Source: Neobacillus mesonae
GTDB taxonomy: Bacteria > Bacillota > Bacilli > Bacillales > Cytobacillaceae
Reading direction: 5' to 3'
DNA: 64,000 nucleotides
Assembly: GCF_023715155.1 (NCBI RefSeq)
Contig: NZ_JAMBNQ010000007.1
Location: forward strand, 89,591 to 153,590
Shown here: positions 55,345 through 64,000 of the stretch, piece by piece
Numbering within the stretch: the first letter of the stretch is position 1
Layout of the letters: each line of letters starts with the position of its first letter
Translations under genes and position numbers: made by a program
Notes under the pieces: generated by a model
The model's database searches: none
Seen by the model: only the letters and a program-made list of their open reading frames with translations
Told to the model about the DNA's origin: nothing

Positions 55345-55704
55345 ATGGGGAAATTTTTAGTAAGCTTAACAAATGCAAAAAACAATCCGGATAAAGCAAC
55401 GGTTGGCTTTGTTGTCGCCAATGCTGCAGTAGCTTCAGGACAGGAAACAGTTGTATTTTTAAATGTGGAAGGGGCTTATCTTGCTTCAAAAGGATATGCA
55501 GATGAGATTCATGAAGAAGGCTTTGCACCGTTAAAACAATTAATGGACCAGTTCGTGGAAGCCGGCGGAACACTTTGGGTCTGCAGCCCATGCTTTAAAA
55601 AGCGCGGCTTGGATGAGGAAAATCTGGTAGAAGGTGCAACAATCGTCGGCGGGGCAAAGTTAGTAGAGTTTCTAAGCCAAGGTGCCGCTTCGATTACGTA
55701 TTAA
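55345..55704 (+). CDS. DsrE-family protein
   Basis: A 119-residue DsrE/DsrF-like protein. KFLVSLTNAKNNPDKATVGFVVANAA and ETVVFLNVEGAYLASKG are the usual first half; the active region LWVCSPCFKKRGL has C80 and C83, either of which could bear persulfide. ATG follows GGAGG. Relatives form sulfur-relay complexes with TusA, which agrees with the neighbours on both sides. Confidence 0.88.
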   Translation: MGKFLVSLTNAKNNPDKATVGFVVANAAVASGQETVVFLNVEGAYLASKGYADEIHEEGFAPLKQLMDQFVEAGGTLWVCSPCFKKRGLDEENLVEGATIVGGAKLVEFLSQGAASITY

Positions 55705-55719
55705 AATCGGGTGAAGACT

Positions 55720-56433
55720 ATGCAAAATCCACATGCAGTTTGTGATGGCGGAGATTTAGATTGCGGTTCAGGCCTTCTATTAATTATCAAAAAAGCCATA
55801 GACCCGCTCGAGGGCGGGCAAATCTTAGAGGTGCGAAGCAGGGAAAAAACGGTTGCTGAAGATCTTCCCGCCTGGTGCCGGATGGTTAAACATCAATTTC
55901 TGGGATCAGAACCGGGTGAGAATACGACCCGCTATTTTATTGCTAAAGGCTCTGCACAGGTTGAATTGGAACAGGATCTCCAGGCGGCTAAAGGCTATCA
56001 ATGGTCTGTCCGCGTTCAGGGTGAAAGGGATCTTTCTGCCAAGATTCATTCCCGGAATCATACCTTTATCGCCGGGCAGCCTGCTGATTTCAGTCCTAAG
56101 GTAAACGTACCTAGTGCAATTGATTATCTTTTGGGTTCTCTTGCATCCTGTCTGACGGTTGGTTTTAAAGCACAGGCCTCCCGCAGGAATATAGAGATTG
56201 ATCAACTTGAACTTTCTTTAAAGGGCGGCTTGGAAAGTGTTTTGTATCATTTAGAGCTGGAACAGGAAGGCAGTCCGAGAATCAGCCGGATTACAGGGAC
56301 CTTTTATGTGTCTTCTCCAGAATCTGAGGAAGCCTTGGAGGAACTATGGCAAAATACATTAAACCGTTCTCCTATCTATCAAACTCTCAAACAAGCTGTA
56401 TCTATCGAAATCAAGCTTGCTATTGTATTTTAA
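55720..56433 (+). CDS. TusA-OsmC fusion protein
   Basis: A 237-residue two-domain protein. Residues 1-80 form a TusA-like domain (C15 in DLDCGSGLL, again without the C-P-x-P cap, and C53 in LPAWCRM), much like the first gene of the operon. Residues about 85-237 form an OsmC domain: the first redox Cys is C144 (LLGSLASCLTVGF), but the second, normally in a C-P-V segment, is S217 (NRSPIYQTL). The peroxidase cycle of OsmC needs both, so another role, such as persulfide or thiol transfer from the fused TusA domain, is likely. ATG 55720 preferred over GTG 55711. Confidence 0.85.
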   Translation: MQNPHAVCDGGDLDCGSGLLLIIKKAIDPLEGGQILEVRSREKTVAEDLPAWCRMVKHQFLGSEPGENTTRYFIAKGSAQVELEQDLQAAKGYQWSVRVQGERDLSAKIHSRNHTFIAGQPADFSPKVNVPSAIDYLLGSLASCLTVGFKAQASRRNIEIDQLELSLKGGLESVLYHLELEQEGSPRISRITGTFYVSSPESEEALEELWQNTLNRSPIYQTLKQAVSIEIKLAIVF

Positions 56434-56451
56434 CAGGGGGGAGAATAGAGT

Positions 56452-57621
56452 ATGACACTACCATTGTTTCCAGTCACTGTGATTGGCAGCTGGCCAAGGT
56501 CTAATGAAGTGAAAAGAGCGATGCGCGACAAGCGTGATGGAAGAATCACAGAGGAAGAATTTCAATGTATTGCCGATCAAGCTATCCTTCAGATTTTGAA
56601 ATGGCAGGAGGAGGCAGGAATTGATATTGTCACTGATGGCGAACAGCGCCGTGATAATTTTATTTCCTTTGTGGCGGAGCATTTAGATAATGTTCAGATG
56701 CTGTCGGTATCAGAACTGCTGGAATATGTTGAGGACAAAGCAAGCTTTGAAGAAATTCTGGGAACATTAGACGTACCTGCTTTTTCAATGTCAAATCCAG
56801 CAGCCGTTGGGAAAATCAGCCGTAAAAAGCCGCTCGCTCTCGGTGATTATTTATTTCTGAAAAAGTATACGGATAAAGCAGTTAAGGTCGCACTGCCTGG
56901 GCCGTATTTATTAACCCGGGCGATGTGGGTGGAAGGATTATCAATGGATGCCTATCCGGCAAAAGAGGATTTGGCGGTAGATATTATTAAGGTTTTACGG
57001 GAAGAACTAGAGGATTTAATTGCTGCGGGTGTGGAATTTGTCCAATTTGATGAGCCGGTATTGACTGAACTTGTGTTCACTCAGAAAAATGCCAATCGGA
57101 CCTTTATGTGTGGTGCTTTGACGGCAAAAGCTGATGCGGAAGAGGAAATTGCTTTTGCTTTAGATTTGATGAACCAAGTGACGGCAGGAATGCTTGGCAG
57201 GGGTACAAGGATTGGTGTTCATATATGTCGTGGAAACTGGAGCACCCAGGAGCACGTCTTGCTGCGCGGCCCCTATTATCCGCTGATTCCTTATCTGGCT
57301 AATGTTCATATTGATCAGCTGATTCTCGAATATGCAACACCAAGGGCTGGGGAAATGGACGCTATTCGTGATTTTGGCAGTAAAGAAATTGGCTTAGGGA
57401 TTGTGAACCCTAGAACTGAAGTTGTAGAATCAGTCGATGATATTGTTGAACGGGTTCAAGAAGTTCGAAAATATGTACCTGATGAAAAAATCTTTTTAAA
57501 CCCTGACTGCGGCTTTGGCACATTTGCCCAGCGCCCAATGAACAGTGATAAAATGGCGGTCCAAAAATTAAAGATAATGGTTGAAGCGGCAAAGGAAATT
57601 AGGGGAAAGGTTTTATCTTAA
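56452..57621 (+). CDS. Short MetE-like methyltransferase
   Basis: A 389-residue UROD/MetE-fold protein matching only the C-terminal catalytic half of cobalamin-independent methionine synthase. The zinc set of MetE is complete: H257 and C259 (GVHICRGNW), E293 (LEYATPRAG) and C353 (NPDCGFGTF). PVTVIGSWPR and VQFDEPVLTEL are also family marks. The N-terminal half, needed by full MetE to handle folate triglutamate, is absent. It should move a methyl group to or from a thiol bound to zinc. ATG follows GGGGGGAG; last gene of the operon. Confidence 0.88.
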   Translation: MTLPLFPVTVIGSWPRSNEVKRAMRDKRDGRITEEEFQCIADQAILQILKWQEEAGIDIVTDGEQRRDNFISFVAEHLDNVQMLSVSELLEYVEDKASFEEILGTLDVPAFSMSNPAAVGKISRKKPLALGDYLFLKKYTDKAVKVALPGPYLLTRAMWVEGLSMDAYPAKEDLAVDIIKVLREELEDLIAAGVEFVQFDEPVLTELVFTQKNANRTFMCGALTAKADAEEEIAFALDLMNQVTAGMLGRGTRIGVHICRGNWSTQEHVLLRGPYYPLIPYLANVHIDQLILEYATPRAGEMDAIRDFGSKEIGLGIVNPRTEVVESVDDIVERVQEVRKYVPDEKIFLNPDCGFGTFAQRPMNSDKMAVQKLKIMVEAAKEIRGKVLS

Positions 57622-57632
57622 AATGAAAAAGT

Positions 57633-57669
57633 ACCTGACATTCGGTTAAAGAGTGTCAGGTCTTTTTTA
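57633..57669 (+). terminator. Terminator of the sulfur operon
   Basis: ACCTGACA pairs with TGTCAGGT, then CTTTTTT. Confidence 0.85.
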
Positions 57670-57793
57670 TAAAGGCTTGATTGCTCGTGTTGAGAGAAAG
57701 GGTGCTGGCGGTAAAAGTGGGAATTTGGTTTTTACCCGTAGGAGAACAGAAAACACTGTCTCTAAAAAGAAAATTGTTCAGGGAGGAGTATAA

Positions 57794-57825
57794 AAGGCTG
57801 TTGGGATACCCAGCAGCCTTTTGTG
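57794..57825. terminator. Hairpin at the end of the RBBP9-like gene
   Basis: AAGGCTGTTGGG and CCCAGCAGCCTT around ATA. Downstream of the minus-strand gene, with TTTTATA following on that strand. Confidence 0.65.
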
Positions 57826-57847
57826 CTTTTTTACCAGGACTATAGTA

Positions 57848-58423
57848 TCAAACGCCTACCGCGCTTCTTTTCTCCATTAAACACTGATCCAAAATCCATT
57901 CCCATCTCCCATAACCGGAAGCAGGATTAATATGACCCATATTTGGAAAAGTGATAGAAGAAAGTCCCATGTTTTTATACAAATCAGCATCCTTCAAGCT
58001 GCAATAGGGGTCATTGGATGAATGGATGAATAATGTTTCTTCAGCAGCTAAAGATAATGCTCTCCTATCTAAAGGTACTGGAAAAAATGACTTTGCCTCT
58101 GAAAGAATAACCTTTGGTGATGGCGGAGCCACAAGAATAGCCTTATTAGCGATTTTCTTGTTTAAGCGGGCAGCATAATGGAGCCATATGATACTCCCTA
58201 AACTGTGGGTAACGACAGTCAACGGCAGATGTTTAGGCAATAAATCCATTGCGGCGTCTAGTTCCTGTAACCATACCTCTTTATTTGGCGAATCAAAGGT
58301 TGAAAAAACAGGATAGGACACATGATAATTTCGTCCCGCCAATTCCTTAGCCAGCCAAGTTTGCCAATGATCCTGACCGCTGCCGCCTAATCCGTGTAAA
58401 ATAAGAAAGCTCTGTTGATTCAA
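57848..58423 (-). CDS. RBBP9/YdeN-type alpha/beta hydrolase
   Basis: A 191-residue serine hydrolase. TTG 58423 is the chosen start because TTGGAGGGG lies 8 bases ahead; the longer open frame has no site and reads unlike a protein. LILHGLGGSGQDHWQTWL opens the family, VTHSLGS carries the nucleophile, and NMGHINPASGYGRW holds the His of the triad. Function in the family is poorly defined. Confidence 0.85.
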   Translation of the reverse strand: MNQQSFLILHGLGGSGQDHWQTWLAKELAGRNYHVSYPVFSTFDSPNKEVWLQELDAAMDLLPKHLPLTVVTHSLGSIIWLHYAARLNKKIANKAILVAPPSPKVILSEAKSFFPVPLDRRALSLAAEETLFIHSSNDPYCSLKDADLYKNMGLSSITFPNMGHINPASGYGRWEWILDQCLMEKRSAVGV

Positions 58424-58588
58424 CCTGATCCCCTCCAATAAATTTATACTATTCCGATTAATAAACTTGGTATTAGGTAAATTATATCCCGTTTCTTTCG
58501 TAATGGCAAATATTTTAAAAAAAAATTTGTAATTTAGCAGATAAACAATCAATATAAACAGAAGGACATATAGAAAGCAGGGGTATTA

Positions 58589-60001
58589 TTGTTAAATTTT
58601 TCGTCATTAGGAATATCAAAGGCTATAGTTGATCCATTAAAAAGATATGGAATTGTCAAGCCTTCACCAATTCAAGAACAGTCAATACCGGTAATCATGG
58701 AGGGAAAAGACATCATTGCACAGGCACAAACCGGCACAGGGAAGACTTATGCATTTATCCTCCCTATTCTTGAAAAATTAGACCGTCATGCTGAACATGT
58801 TCAAGCCCTCATTGTTACTCCAACAAGGGAATTAGCATTACAAATTACCGATGAAATAGATAAGCTTGCCGCACACTTGGATTATGTCCAGGCACTAGCT
58901 ATGTATGGCGGTCAGGATGTAGAGAAGCAGCTGAAAAAATTAAAGGCAAATCCACAGATAGTTGTCGGGACGCCGGGACGAATTCTGGACCATATCAGAA
59001 GAGAGACCGTGAATTTATCAGAAGTCTCCTATCTAGTTTTAGATGAGGCTGACCAAATGCTTCACATCGGATTTCTCAAAGAAGTGGAAGATATTATAAA
59101 AGAAACACCAAAAAACCGCCAGACGATGCTGTTTTCAGCAACCATTCCTTCAGAAGTCAGGGAATTAGCCAAAAGACATATGCGCTCGCCTGAGTATATT
59201 CAAATAGAAAAAACTCAAGGCCCTGCCGATAATGTAAAGCAGGTGGCGATTCATACGATTGATCGTGCCAAACAAGCAACACTGATTCATCTAATTGAAA
59301 TACACCGTCCCTATTTAGCAGTTATTTTTTGCCGGACAAAACGAAGAGTAAGCAAACTTTATGAGGTACTGAAAGGACATGGTTTTCCTTGTGATGAACT
59401 GCATGGAGATTTATCGCAGGCTAAACGGGAGCAGGTCATGAAACGGTTTAGGGATGCAGAAATTCAACTATTGATTGCCACTGATGTTGCGGCTAGGGGA
59501 CTGGATGTTGAAGGGGTCACACATGTATTTAATTATGATATTCCCCAGGATGCAGAAGGCTATATTCACAGAATTGGAAGAACCGGCAGGGCGGGAATGA
59601 AAGGATTAGCGATTACCCTATACTCCACAGCAGACCGTCCGACTTTAGAGTTAATTGAAAAAGCACTCAATATTCGAATTCAAAAGCAAAATATCGGGAA
59701 CGCATTAAAGGAACAAAATGTTAAGGAGGAGACCAAAAAGGAGCCGACCTCAGACCAAAGAGAAAGAAGCGAACAAAAATATTCTAATGGACAAAGCAAA
59801 AAAGGCGGAAAAGAGCAGCCGGGCAGGAAGAAAAAGGGGGACGCCTTTAAAACAAGATCCACCTCCGCAAGAAAAGGAACACAAAAGAAGAATGAGCGGA
59901 ATACGAGACAAAACTCTGAAGGAAGTAATAGAAATAACCATAAAGTACCGGCCTTTAAATCAAACTCCAGCAGCAAAAACAGATCTGGTAGAAAAAAATA
60001 A
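58589..60001 (+). CDS. DEAD-box RNA helicase
   Basis: A 470-residue ATP-dependent RNA helicase. TTG start 58589 follows GCAGGGG. Q-motif PSPIQEQ, motif I AQTGTGKT, Ia [16 protein letters not shown] (Asp-Glu-Ala-Asp), III SAT, and [12 protein letters not shown] are intact. Residues from about 375 form a charged, Lys/Gln/Ser-rich tail ([14 protein letters not shown]) for RNA binding. One of several cold-shock-type helicases expected in a Bacillus; it does not look like CshA or CshB and is left unnamed. Confidence 0.93.
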   Translation: MLNFSSLGISKAIVDPLKRYGIVKPSPIQEQSIPVIMEGKDIIAQAQTGTGKTYAFILPILEKLDRHAEHVQALIVTPTRELALQITDEIDKLAAHLDYVQALAMYGGQDVEKQLKKLKANPQIVVGTPGRILDHIRRETVNLSEVSYLVLDEADQMLHIGFLKEVEDIIKETPKNRQTMLFSATIPSEVRELAKRHMRSPEYIQIEKTQGPADNVKQVAIHTIDRAKQATLIHLIEIHRPYLAVIFCRTKRRVSKLYEVLKGHGFPCDELHGDLSQAKREQVMKRFRDAEIQLLIATDVAARGLDVEGVTHVFNYDIPQDAEGYIHRIGRTGRAGMKGLAITLYSTADRPTLELIEKALNIRIQKQNIGNALKEQNVKEETKKEPTSDQRERSEQKYSNGQSKKGGKEQPGRKKKGDAFKTRSTSARKGTQKKNERNTRQNSEGSNRNNHKVPAFKSNSSSKNRSGRKK

Positions 60002-60003
60002 TA

Positions 60004-60040
60004 GAAAGGTGCCTTTCCTCTTATAGGTTAGGCGCCTTTC
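60004..60040. terminator. Terminator between convergent genes
   Basis: GAAAGGTGCC and GGCGCCTTTC pair; on the minus strand TATTATTTTTTT follows, so it mainly ends the symporter transcript. Confidence 0.8.
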
Positions 60041-60047
60041 TGTAAAA

Positions 60048-61583
60048 TTATCTAATTCCAATCCCTGTATTCGATTTAACGAGCACTTCCTCGAATTTTT
60101 TGACATCAGCTTTTTGTCTAGAGAAAATGGTTCCAAGATAACCTGCGATAAATCCAAGCGGAATGGAGATGATTCCCGGTTGTGTTAACGGGAATAATGG
60201 TTCGCCGACGAAAATGGCCTTTCCAGCTTCAGGACTGAATACATTTGGACTGATAATAACTAAACCGATTGCTGTCACCAATCCAACTGCCATAGCCCAT
60301 ATTGCTCCGGTGGTATTGAAACGTTTCCAGTAAATCGTATAAAGAATGACTGGCAGGTTCGCACTAGCGGCAACTGCAAAGGCTACTGATACAAGGAAGG
60401 CAACGTTCAAGGTTTGAGCCCCTAACGCTAGAATGATAGAAATGACAGAAACCCCGATAGATGCCCATCGTGCCATTCTAACCTGCTGCTTTTCAGTCGC
60501 TTTTCCCTTACGAAGAATTTCATTATAAAAATCATGAGAAAAAGCAGTAGCAGCAGTCAGCACGAGTCCTGCAACAACAGCCAGTATTGTCGCAAAGGCA
60601 ACTGCAGAGACAAATGCAAACAGCATATTCCCGCCGAGCGCCTCAGCCAATAGCGGAGCTGCCATGTTACCTGCTGGATTGGCTGCAACAATTTTAGCAT
60701 TGCCGACAAATGCAGCAGCACCAAAGCCAAGGAAAATGGTCATCACATAAAATATTCCGATAATCCATGTTGCATATACAACAGAAGAGCGTGCGGTTTT
60801 TGCATCTTTAACTGTAAAGAAGCGGACAAGAATATGAGGAAGACCTGCTGTTCCTAAGACAAGACCCATATTTAATGATAGGGTGTCAAGACCATCTTTG
60901 TATTTAACCCCAGGATTTAAGAAAGCTTCTTTTAAAGGCGTTGCTGTTTTCATTTGGGCAAACATATCGGTAATACTGAAATTAAACTTGGCGAAGACAA
61001 TAATCGAAATAACTAATGTCCCGGCCATCAAAAGAATCGCTTTGATGATTTGCACCCAGCTGGTGGCGTGCATTCCGCCAAAGATAACATAAACCGTCAT
61101 TAATACCCCAACAATTAAGACAGAAGTGGTATATTCCAGCCCTAATAATAATTTAATAAGTGCACCTGCACCAACCAGCTGAGCAATCATATAGAAAATG
61201 GAAATTGCCATGGTGTTCATTGCCGCAAACCCGCGGATTTTTTTGGCGTTAAAGCGTGCTGCAATCATATCGGCAAATGTATATTTACCCAAATTCCGTA
61301 AGGGTTCAGCGACTAAATATAAAACCACTAGATAGGCAACAAGGAAACCAATACTGTAAAAGAATCCATCAAATCCTGTTAATGCAACAGCACCTGCAAT
61401 TCCTAGGAAGGATGCTGCAGACATATAATCCCCTGCAATCGCCAGGCCGTTCTGCCAGCCGGTCAAGCCGCCGCCGGCTGTATAGAATTCACTGGCGTTT
61501 TTGTTTTTCTTGGAGGCAAAGTACGTAATGATTAATGTTACGAATACGATAGCAAGAAACATCAGAAAGGCAGGTGTATTCAT
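60048..61583 (-). CDS. actP: Sodium:solute symporter, acetate-type
   Basis: A 511-residue SSS-family transporter with about 13 membrane helices. FYTAGGGLTGWQNGLAIAGDYMSAASFLG is the family opening; the SSS signature region lies around GGMHATSWVQIIKAILL. Close to ActP/YwcA, monocarboxylate (acetate, pyruvate, propionate) uptake carriers. Start ATG overlaps the DUF485 gene stop by ATGA-type coupling, a standard pairing for ActP. Confidence 0.9.
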   Translation of the reverse strand: MNTPAFLMFLAIVFVTLIITYFASKKNKNASEFYTAGGGLTGWQNGLAIAGDYMSAASFLGIAGAVALTGFDGFFYSIGFLVAYLVVLYLVAEPLRNLGKYTFADMIAARFNAKKIRGFAAMNTMAISIFYMIAQLVGAGALIKLLLGLEYTTSVLIVGVLMTVYVIFGGMHATSWVQIIKAILLMAGTLVISIIVFAKFNFSITDMFAQMKTATPLKEAFLNPGVKYKDGLDTLSLNMGLVLGTAGLPHILVRFFTVKDAKTARSSVVYATWIIGIFYVMTIFLGFGAAAFVGNAKIVAANPAGNMAAPLLAEALGGNMLFAFVSAVAFATILAVVAGLVLTAATAFSHDFYNEILRKGKATEKQQVRMARWASIGVSVISIILALGAQTLNVAFLVSVAFAVAASANLPVILYTIYWKRFNTTGAIWAMAVGLVTAIGLVIISPNVFSPEAGKAIFVGEPLFPLTQPGIISIPLGFIAGYLGTIFSRQKADVKKFEEVLVKSNTGIGIR

Positions 61584-61909
61584 CCGTTGTTCCTCCTTTC
61601 CTCAATTACCTGCTTGGTCATATCATCAAATTTTCCAGCTTTTTTATAGTAAATCATACATAAAGCCCAGGTCATCACAAATTGAAGGAAAGCAAATACC
61701 CATGCCCAAGATATATTTCCAACAAATTTGTGGTTAAGAATAGTTGAATACGAAGTTAAAATAGGTAATGCAAAGTAAAAACAGAAAAAGAAAATGGTAA
61801 AAGGAATGATAAATTTTTTCTTTTCGGAGAGTAGCTTTTGAAACGAAGAAGACTGAACGATAGATGTGTAATCGCTTTCAGATAAGTCGTTAATTTTTTT
61901 AGCCTCCAA
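61580..61909 (-). CDS. DUF485 membrane partner of the symporter
   Basis: A 109-residue protein with two helices (FIIPFTIFFFCFYFALPIL and WAWVFAFLQFVMTWALCMIYY). TTG start 61909 follows AAAGGGGGAGC; the longer frame lacks a site. SESDYTSIVQSSSFQKLLSEKKKF is the DUF485 N-terminus. Always found just upstream of ActP-type symporters (YjcH/YwcB). Confidence 0.88.
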   Translation of the reverse strand: MEAKKINDLSESDYTSIVQSSSFQKLLSEKKKFIIPFTIFFFCFYFALPILTSYSTILNHKFVGNISWAWVFAFLQFVMTWALCMIYYKKAGKFDDMTKQVIEERRNNG

Positions 61910-62182
61910 ATGAAGCTCCCCCTTTCTATAAACCCCTTTGTTCAAATCGAGAGATAAAGGAAATGCGATGATGACTAAAATACGTTGAGGAAATGAGATG
62001 TGATGGGATGGCAGTAATGACCGTAGCAATCACCTCCTTTAAAGAGGAAAATTTTTCAAAAAATTATAAATATTTCATAATCCATTATAATTTTAGAGGA
62101 ATAACTTTAGCAAGAGAAATTTTGTTAAAAAGGGGAAAATTTTCACAAGAATCAATTTGAGGAATCCAAGAAAGAAGGAAAT

Positions 62183-62207
62183 AAAAAAAGCTCTTGCTAT
62201 GCAAGAG
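62183..62207 (-). terminator. Terminator of tRNA-Ala
   Basis: CTCTTGC-ATA-GCAAGAG then CTTTTTTTAT on the minus strand, 14 bases past the tRNA 3' end. Confidence 0.88.
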
Positions 62208-62220
62208 TTTTTTTGAAGTA

Positions 62221-62293
<73 letters not shown>

Positions 62294-62480
62294 GAATATT
62301 AAGCACAGAAGTTATTATATCTGTATTTAATTATTCTTGCAAGAGAAATTTTAAAAGGATTTAATTTTAATACTTATTTAAGTGATGGATTTCTAAATAG
62401 TTTAAATTAAATTAGAATAGAATTACAAATGAAAAAGGGTTCGCTGCATTTTGGTAATAAAAATGGGGAAGGAGAATGAC

Positions 62481-63212
62481 ATGCTTCATATTATCCTGAA
62501 TAGTGAAATGTTTACTATCATTGTTCGGCTTTCTTTGATTGTCTTATTGAGCGGATTTATAGGGTTTGAAAGAGAAGTAAAGAACCATCCTGCTGGACTG
62601 AGAACTCATATATTAGTTGGAGTTGGCTCGTGTTTGCTAATGTTATTGTCATTATTTGGGTTTGAGGAGTTCATCAATTCCCATCCTGGAGCGACACGCT
62701 ATGATCCGAGCAGAATCCCAAGTTATGTAATATCAGGCATCGGTTTCCTTGGCGCAGGTACAATTTTGGTACATGGTGGAGTTACTGTAAAAGGACTGAC
62801 AACGGCAGCGAGCATTTGGACGGTCGCCGGTTTGGGACTGGTTGTCGGTGTGGGGATGTATTTTGAAGCAGTGCTCGTAACGGTCATTATTATCACTACG
62901 CTATTGTTTTTGGATAAATTAGAAACAAGGCTGGAAGCTATATTTAAGAAAAAGGAGGAACCTCAGGCAAACTATTTAATCTCCATTACCATTAATAAAG
63001 AAAAAGATATTTTAGGTACAATAAACAAGTTATTGAGTGAAAAAAAAATAGAAGTACAAAAATTCAATATGGAAAATAATGATTGGGATCCCTCTATCGT
63101 GAAATATACTTTTAAAGTAAGGGCTCACAATTCAATCAGTCATTTTGAAATTGTAGAAAATCTCCAAAGGTTAACGAATGTACAAAAAGTCCAAGTTGAA
63201 AGCCAAGCGTAA
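62481..63212 (+). CDS. MgtC/SapB-family membrane protein
   Basis: A 243-residue protein. ATG 62481 follows AAGGAG. Four to five helices with the family motifs [34 protein letters not shown] and [30 protein letters not shown], then a soluble ACT-like C-terminal domain ([20 protein letters not shown]). MgtC relatives affect magnesium or membrane-potential balance. No M-box riboswitch is visible ahead of it. Confidence 0.9.
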   Translation: MLHIILNSEMFTIIVRLSLIVLLSGFIGFEREVKNHPAGLRTHILVGVGSCLLMLLSLFGFEEFINSHPGATRYDPSRIPSYVISGIGFLGAGTILVHGGVTVKGLTTAASIWTVAGLGLVVGVGMYFEAVLVTVIIITTLLFLDKLETRLEAIFKKKEEPQANYLISITINKEKDILGTINKLLSEKKIEVQKFNMENNDWDPSIVKYTFKVRAHNSISHFEIVENLQRLTNVQKVQVESQA

Positions 63213-63237
63213 AAGCCAAGGAAACGCTTGGCTTTTT
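63211..63237 (+). terminator. Terminator of the MgtC-family gene
   Basis: AAAAGCCAAG-GAAACG-CTTGGCTTTT then TAA; overlaps the stop codon. Confidence 0.8.
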
Positions 63238-63298
63238 AATATGAATTTGATTTGAATTGTTAATAACACAAGTTCATATAAAAAAATTAAAAATTATA

Positions 63299-63327
63299 TT
63301 GCAAACATTTCATGAAGATGATATATT
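63299..63327 (+). promoter_or_regulatory. rRNA promoter P1
   Basis: TTGCAA, 17 bases, TATATT, about 390 bases before the 16S start. First of two tandem promoters as usual for Bacillus rRNA operons. Confidence 0.6.
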
Positions 63328-63381
63328 AATTCTCGTCCTCTTCAAGAGAGTGAAAACAACGAAAAGAAATAAAAAAAGTTG

Positions 63382-63411
63382 TTGACATTGAGAATCAGGA
63401 TATGGTAAATT
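63382..63411 (+). promoter_or_regulatory. rRNA promoter P2
   Basis: TTGACA (63382-63387) and TAAATT (63406-63411), spacing 18 bases (17 if GTAAAT is used). Confidence 0.65.
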
Positions 63412-63689
63412 AAAGGAGTCGCTTTTGGGCGTCTAAGAAAAAATGTTGGATGAGTGAAACATCCGAAAATAAATAATTGTTCTTTGAAAACTAAACAAAC
63501 AAAAACGTCAACAAACAATCATTATTCATTTCTTAAATGAGATGAAGCCAACGTAAATTTTATGAGCTAATCAACTCAACTTTTTCCCGTATTAACATGC
63601 AGTAATATCCTTTCGGATAAACTGCCTGTAAATACCCGATTGGTTCGACTAACCATCGCAGGAAAAACATTCTGCGATAGAAGTCTCAC
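63412..63689 (+). other. rRNA leader with boxA
   Basis: Leader of the 16S gene. TGTTCTTTGAAAACTAAACA (about 63478-63498) is the boxA antitermination region common in Bacillus rRNA operons. TCGCAG and CTGCGA near 63655-63678 form a stem close to the 16S 5' end that would serve RNase processing. Confidence 0.65.

Positions 63690-64000
<311 letters not shown>

Noticed and set aside
62294..62480. Magnesium (M-box) riboswitch before the MgtC-family gene
   Set aside because: The region is AT-rich and shows none of the conserved M-box stems.

Overview
The window reads as chromosome of an aerobic, endospore-forming member of the Bacillaceae. The 5' part of a 16S rRNA gene at the right edge, the CotF-type coat cluster, a SinI-type antirepressor, a T-box before serA and strong AGGAGG-type ribosome sites with frequent TTG/GTG starts all fit. 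The 16S start looks Neobacillus/Bacillus-like, but the genus is an inference.

Layout. (1) 1-1.7 kb: the start of a paeninodin-type lasso-peptide precursor (minus strand, running off the edge) beside a decayed lasso-peptide kinase gene. (2) 1.7-20.1 kb: a catabolic island with a 4-hydroxybutyryl-CoA dehydratase-like protein, acyl-CoA dehydrogenase, acyl-CoA ligase, a complete branched-chain-amino-acid-type ABC importer, a VOC protein, three SDRs, a TetR regulator, two unusual crotonases, an iron alcohol dehydrogenase and a CoA-acylating methylmalonate-semialdehyde dehydrogenase. Together they could import an organic acid, activate it with CoA and degrade it; the substrate is not evident. (3) 20.2-31.6 kb: housekeeping and accessory genes (Tat phosphoesterase, a c-di-GMP-I riboswitch ahead of a SinI-like gene, DUF421, a lactonase, bdbDC, an NCS2 permease, a LysM/SleB hydrolase, a frameshifted gabD, a HAD protein), then about 1.1 kb of nested hairpin-delimited tandem repeats and a G-quadruplex motif. 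(4) 31.7-38.4 kb: serine/threonine biosynthesis (T-box-serA, hom-thrC-thrB, serC). (5) 38.7-51.4 kb: a giant MalT/BTAD regulator and a second importer operon joined to a KAS III-like protein with a changed catalytic triad, an alpha/beta hydrolase, an SDR and an acyl-CoA ligase. (6) 51.4-54.0 kb: coat-protein genes arranged divergently, with adhB. (7) 54.0-57.6 kb: a LysR-controlled operon of TusA-like, DsrE-like, TusA-OsmC fusion and short MetE-like proteins. (8) 57.8-64 kb: hydrolase, DEAD-box helicase, acetate-type symporter with its DUF485 partner, tRNA-Ala(GGC), an MgtC protein and the promoters and start of an rRNA operon.

Most promising as undescribed biology: the TusA/DsrE/OsmC/MetE sulfur operon, the KAS III-ABC importer operon with its MalT/BTAD regulator, the c-di-GMP riboswitch-SinI module, the lasso remnant and the hairpin-bounded minisatellites. 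Functions are read from motifs by eye; no database search was run.
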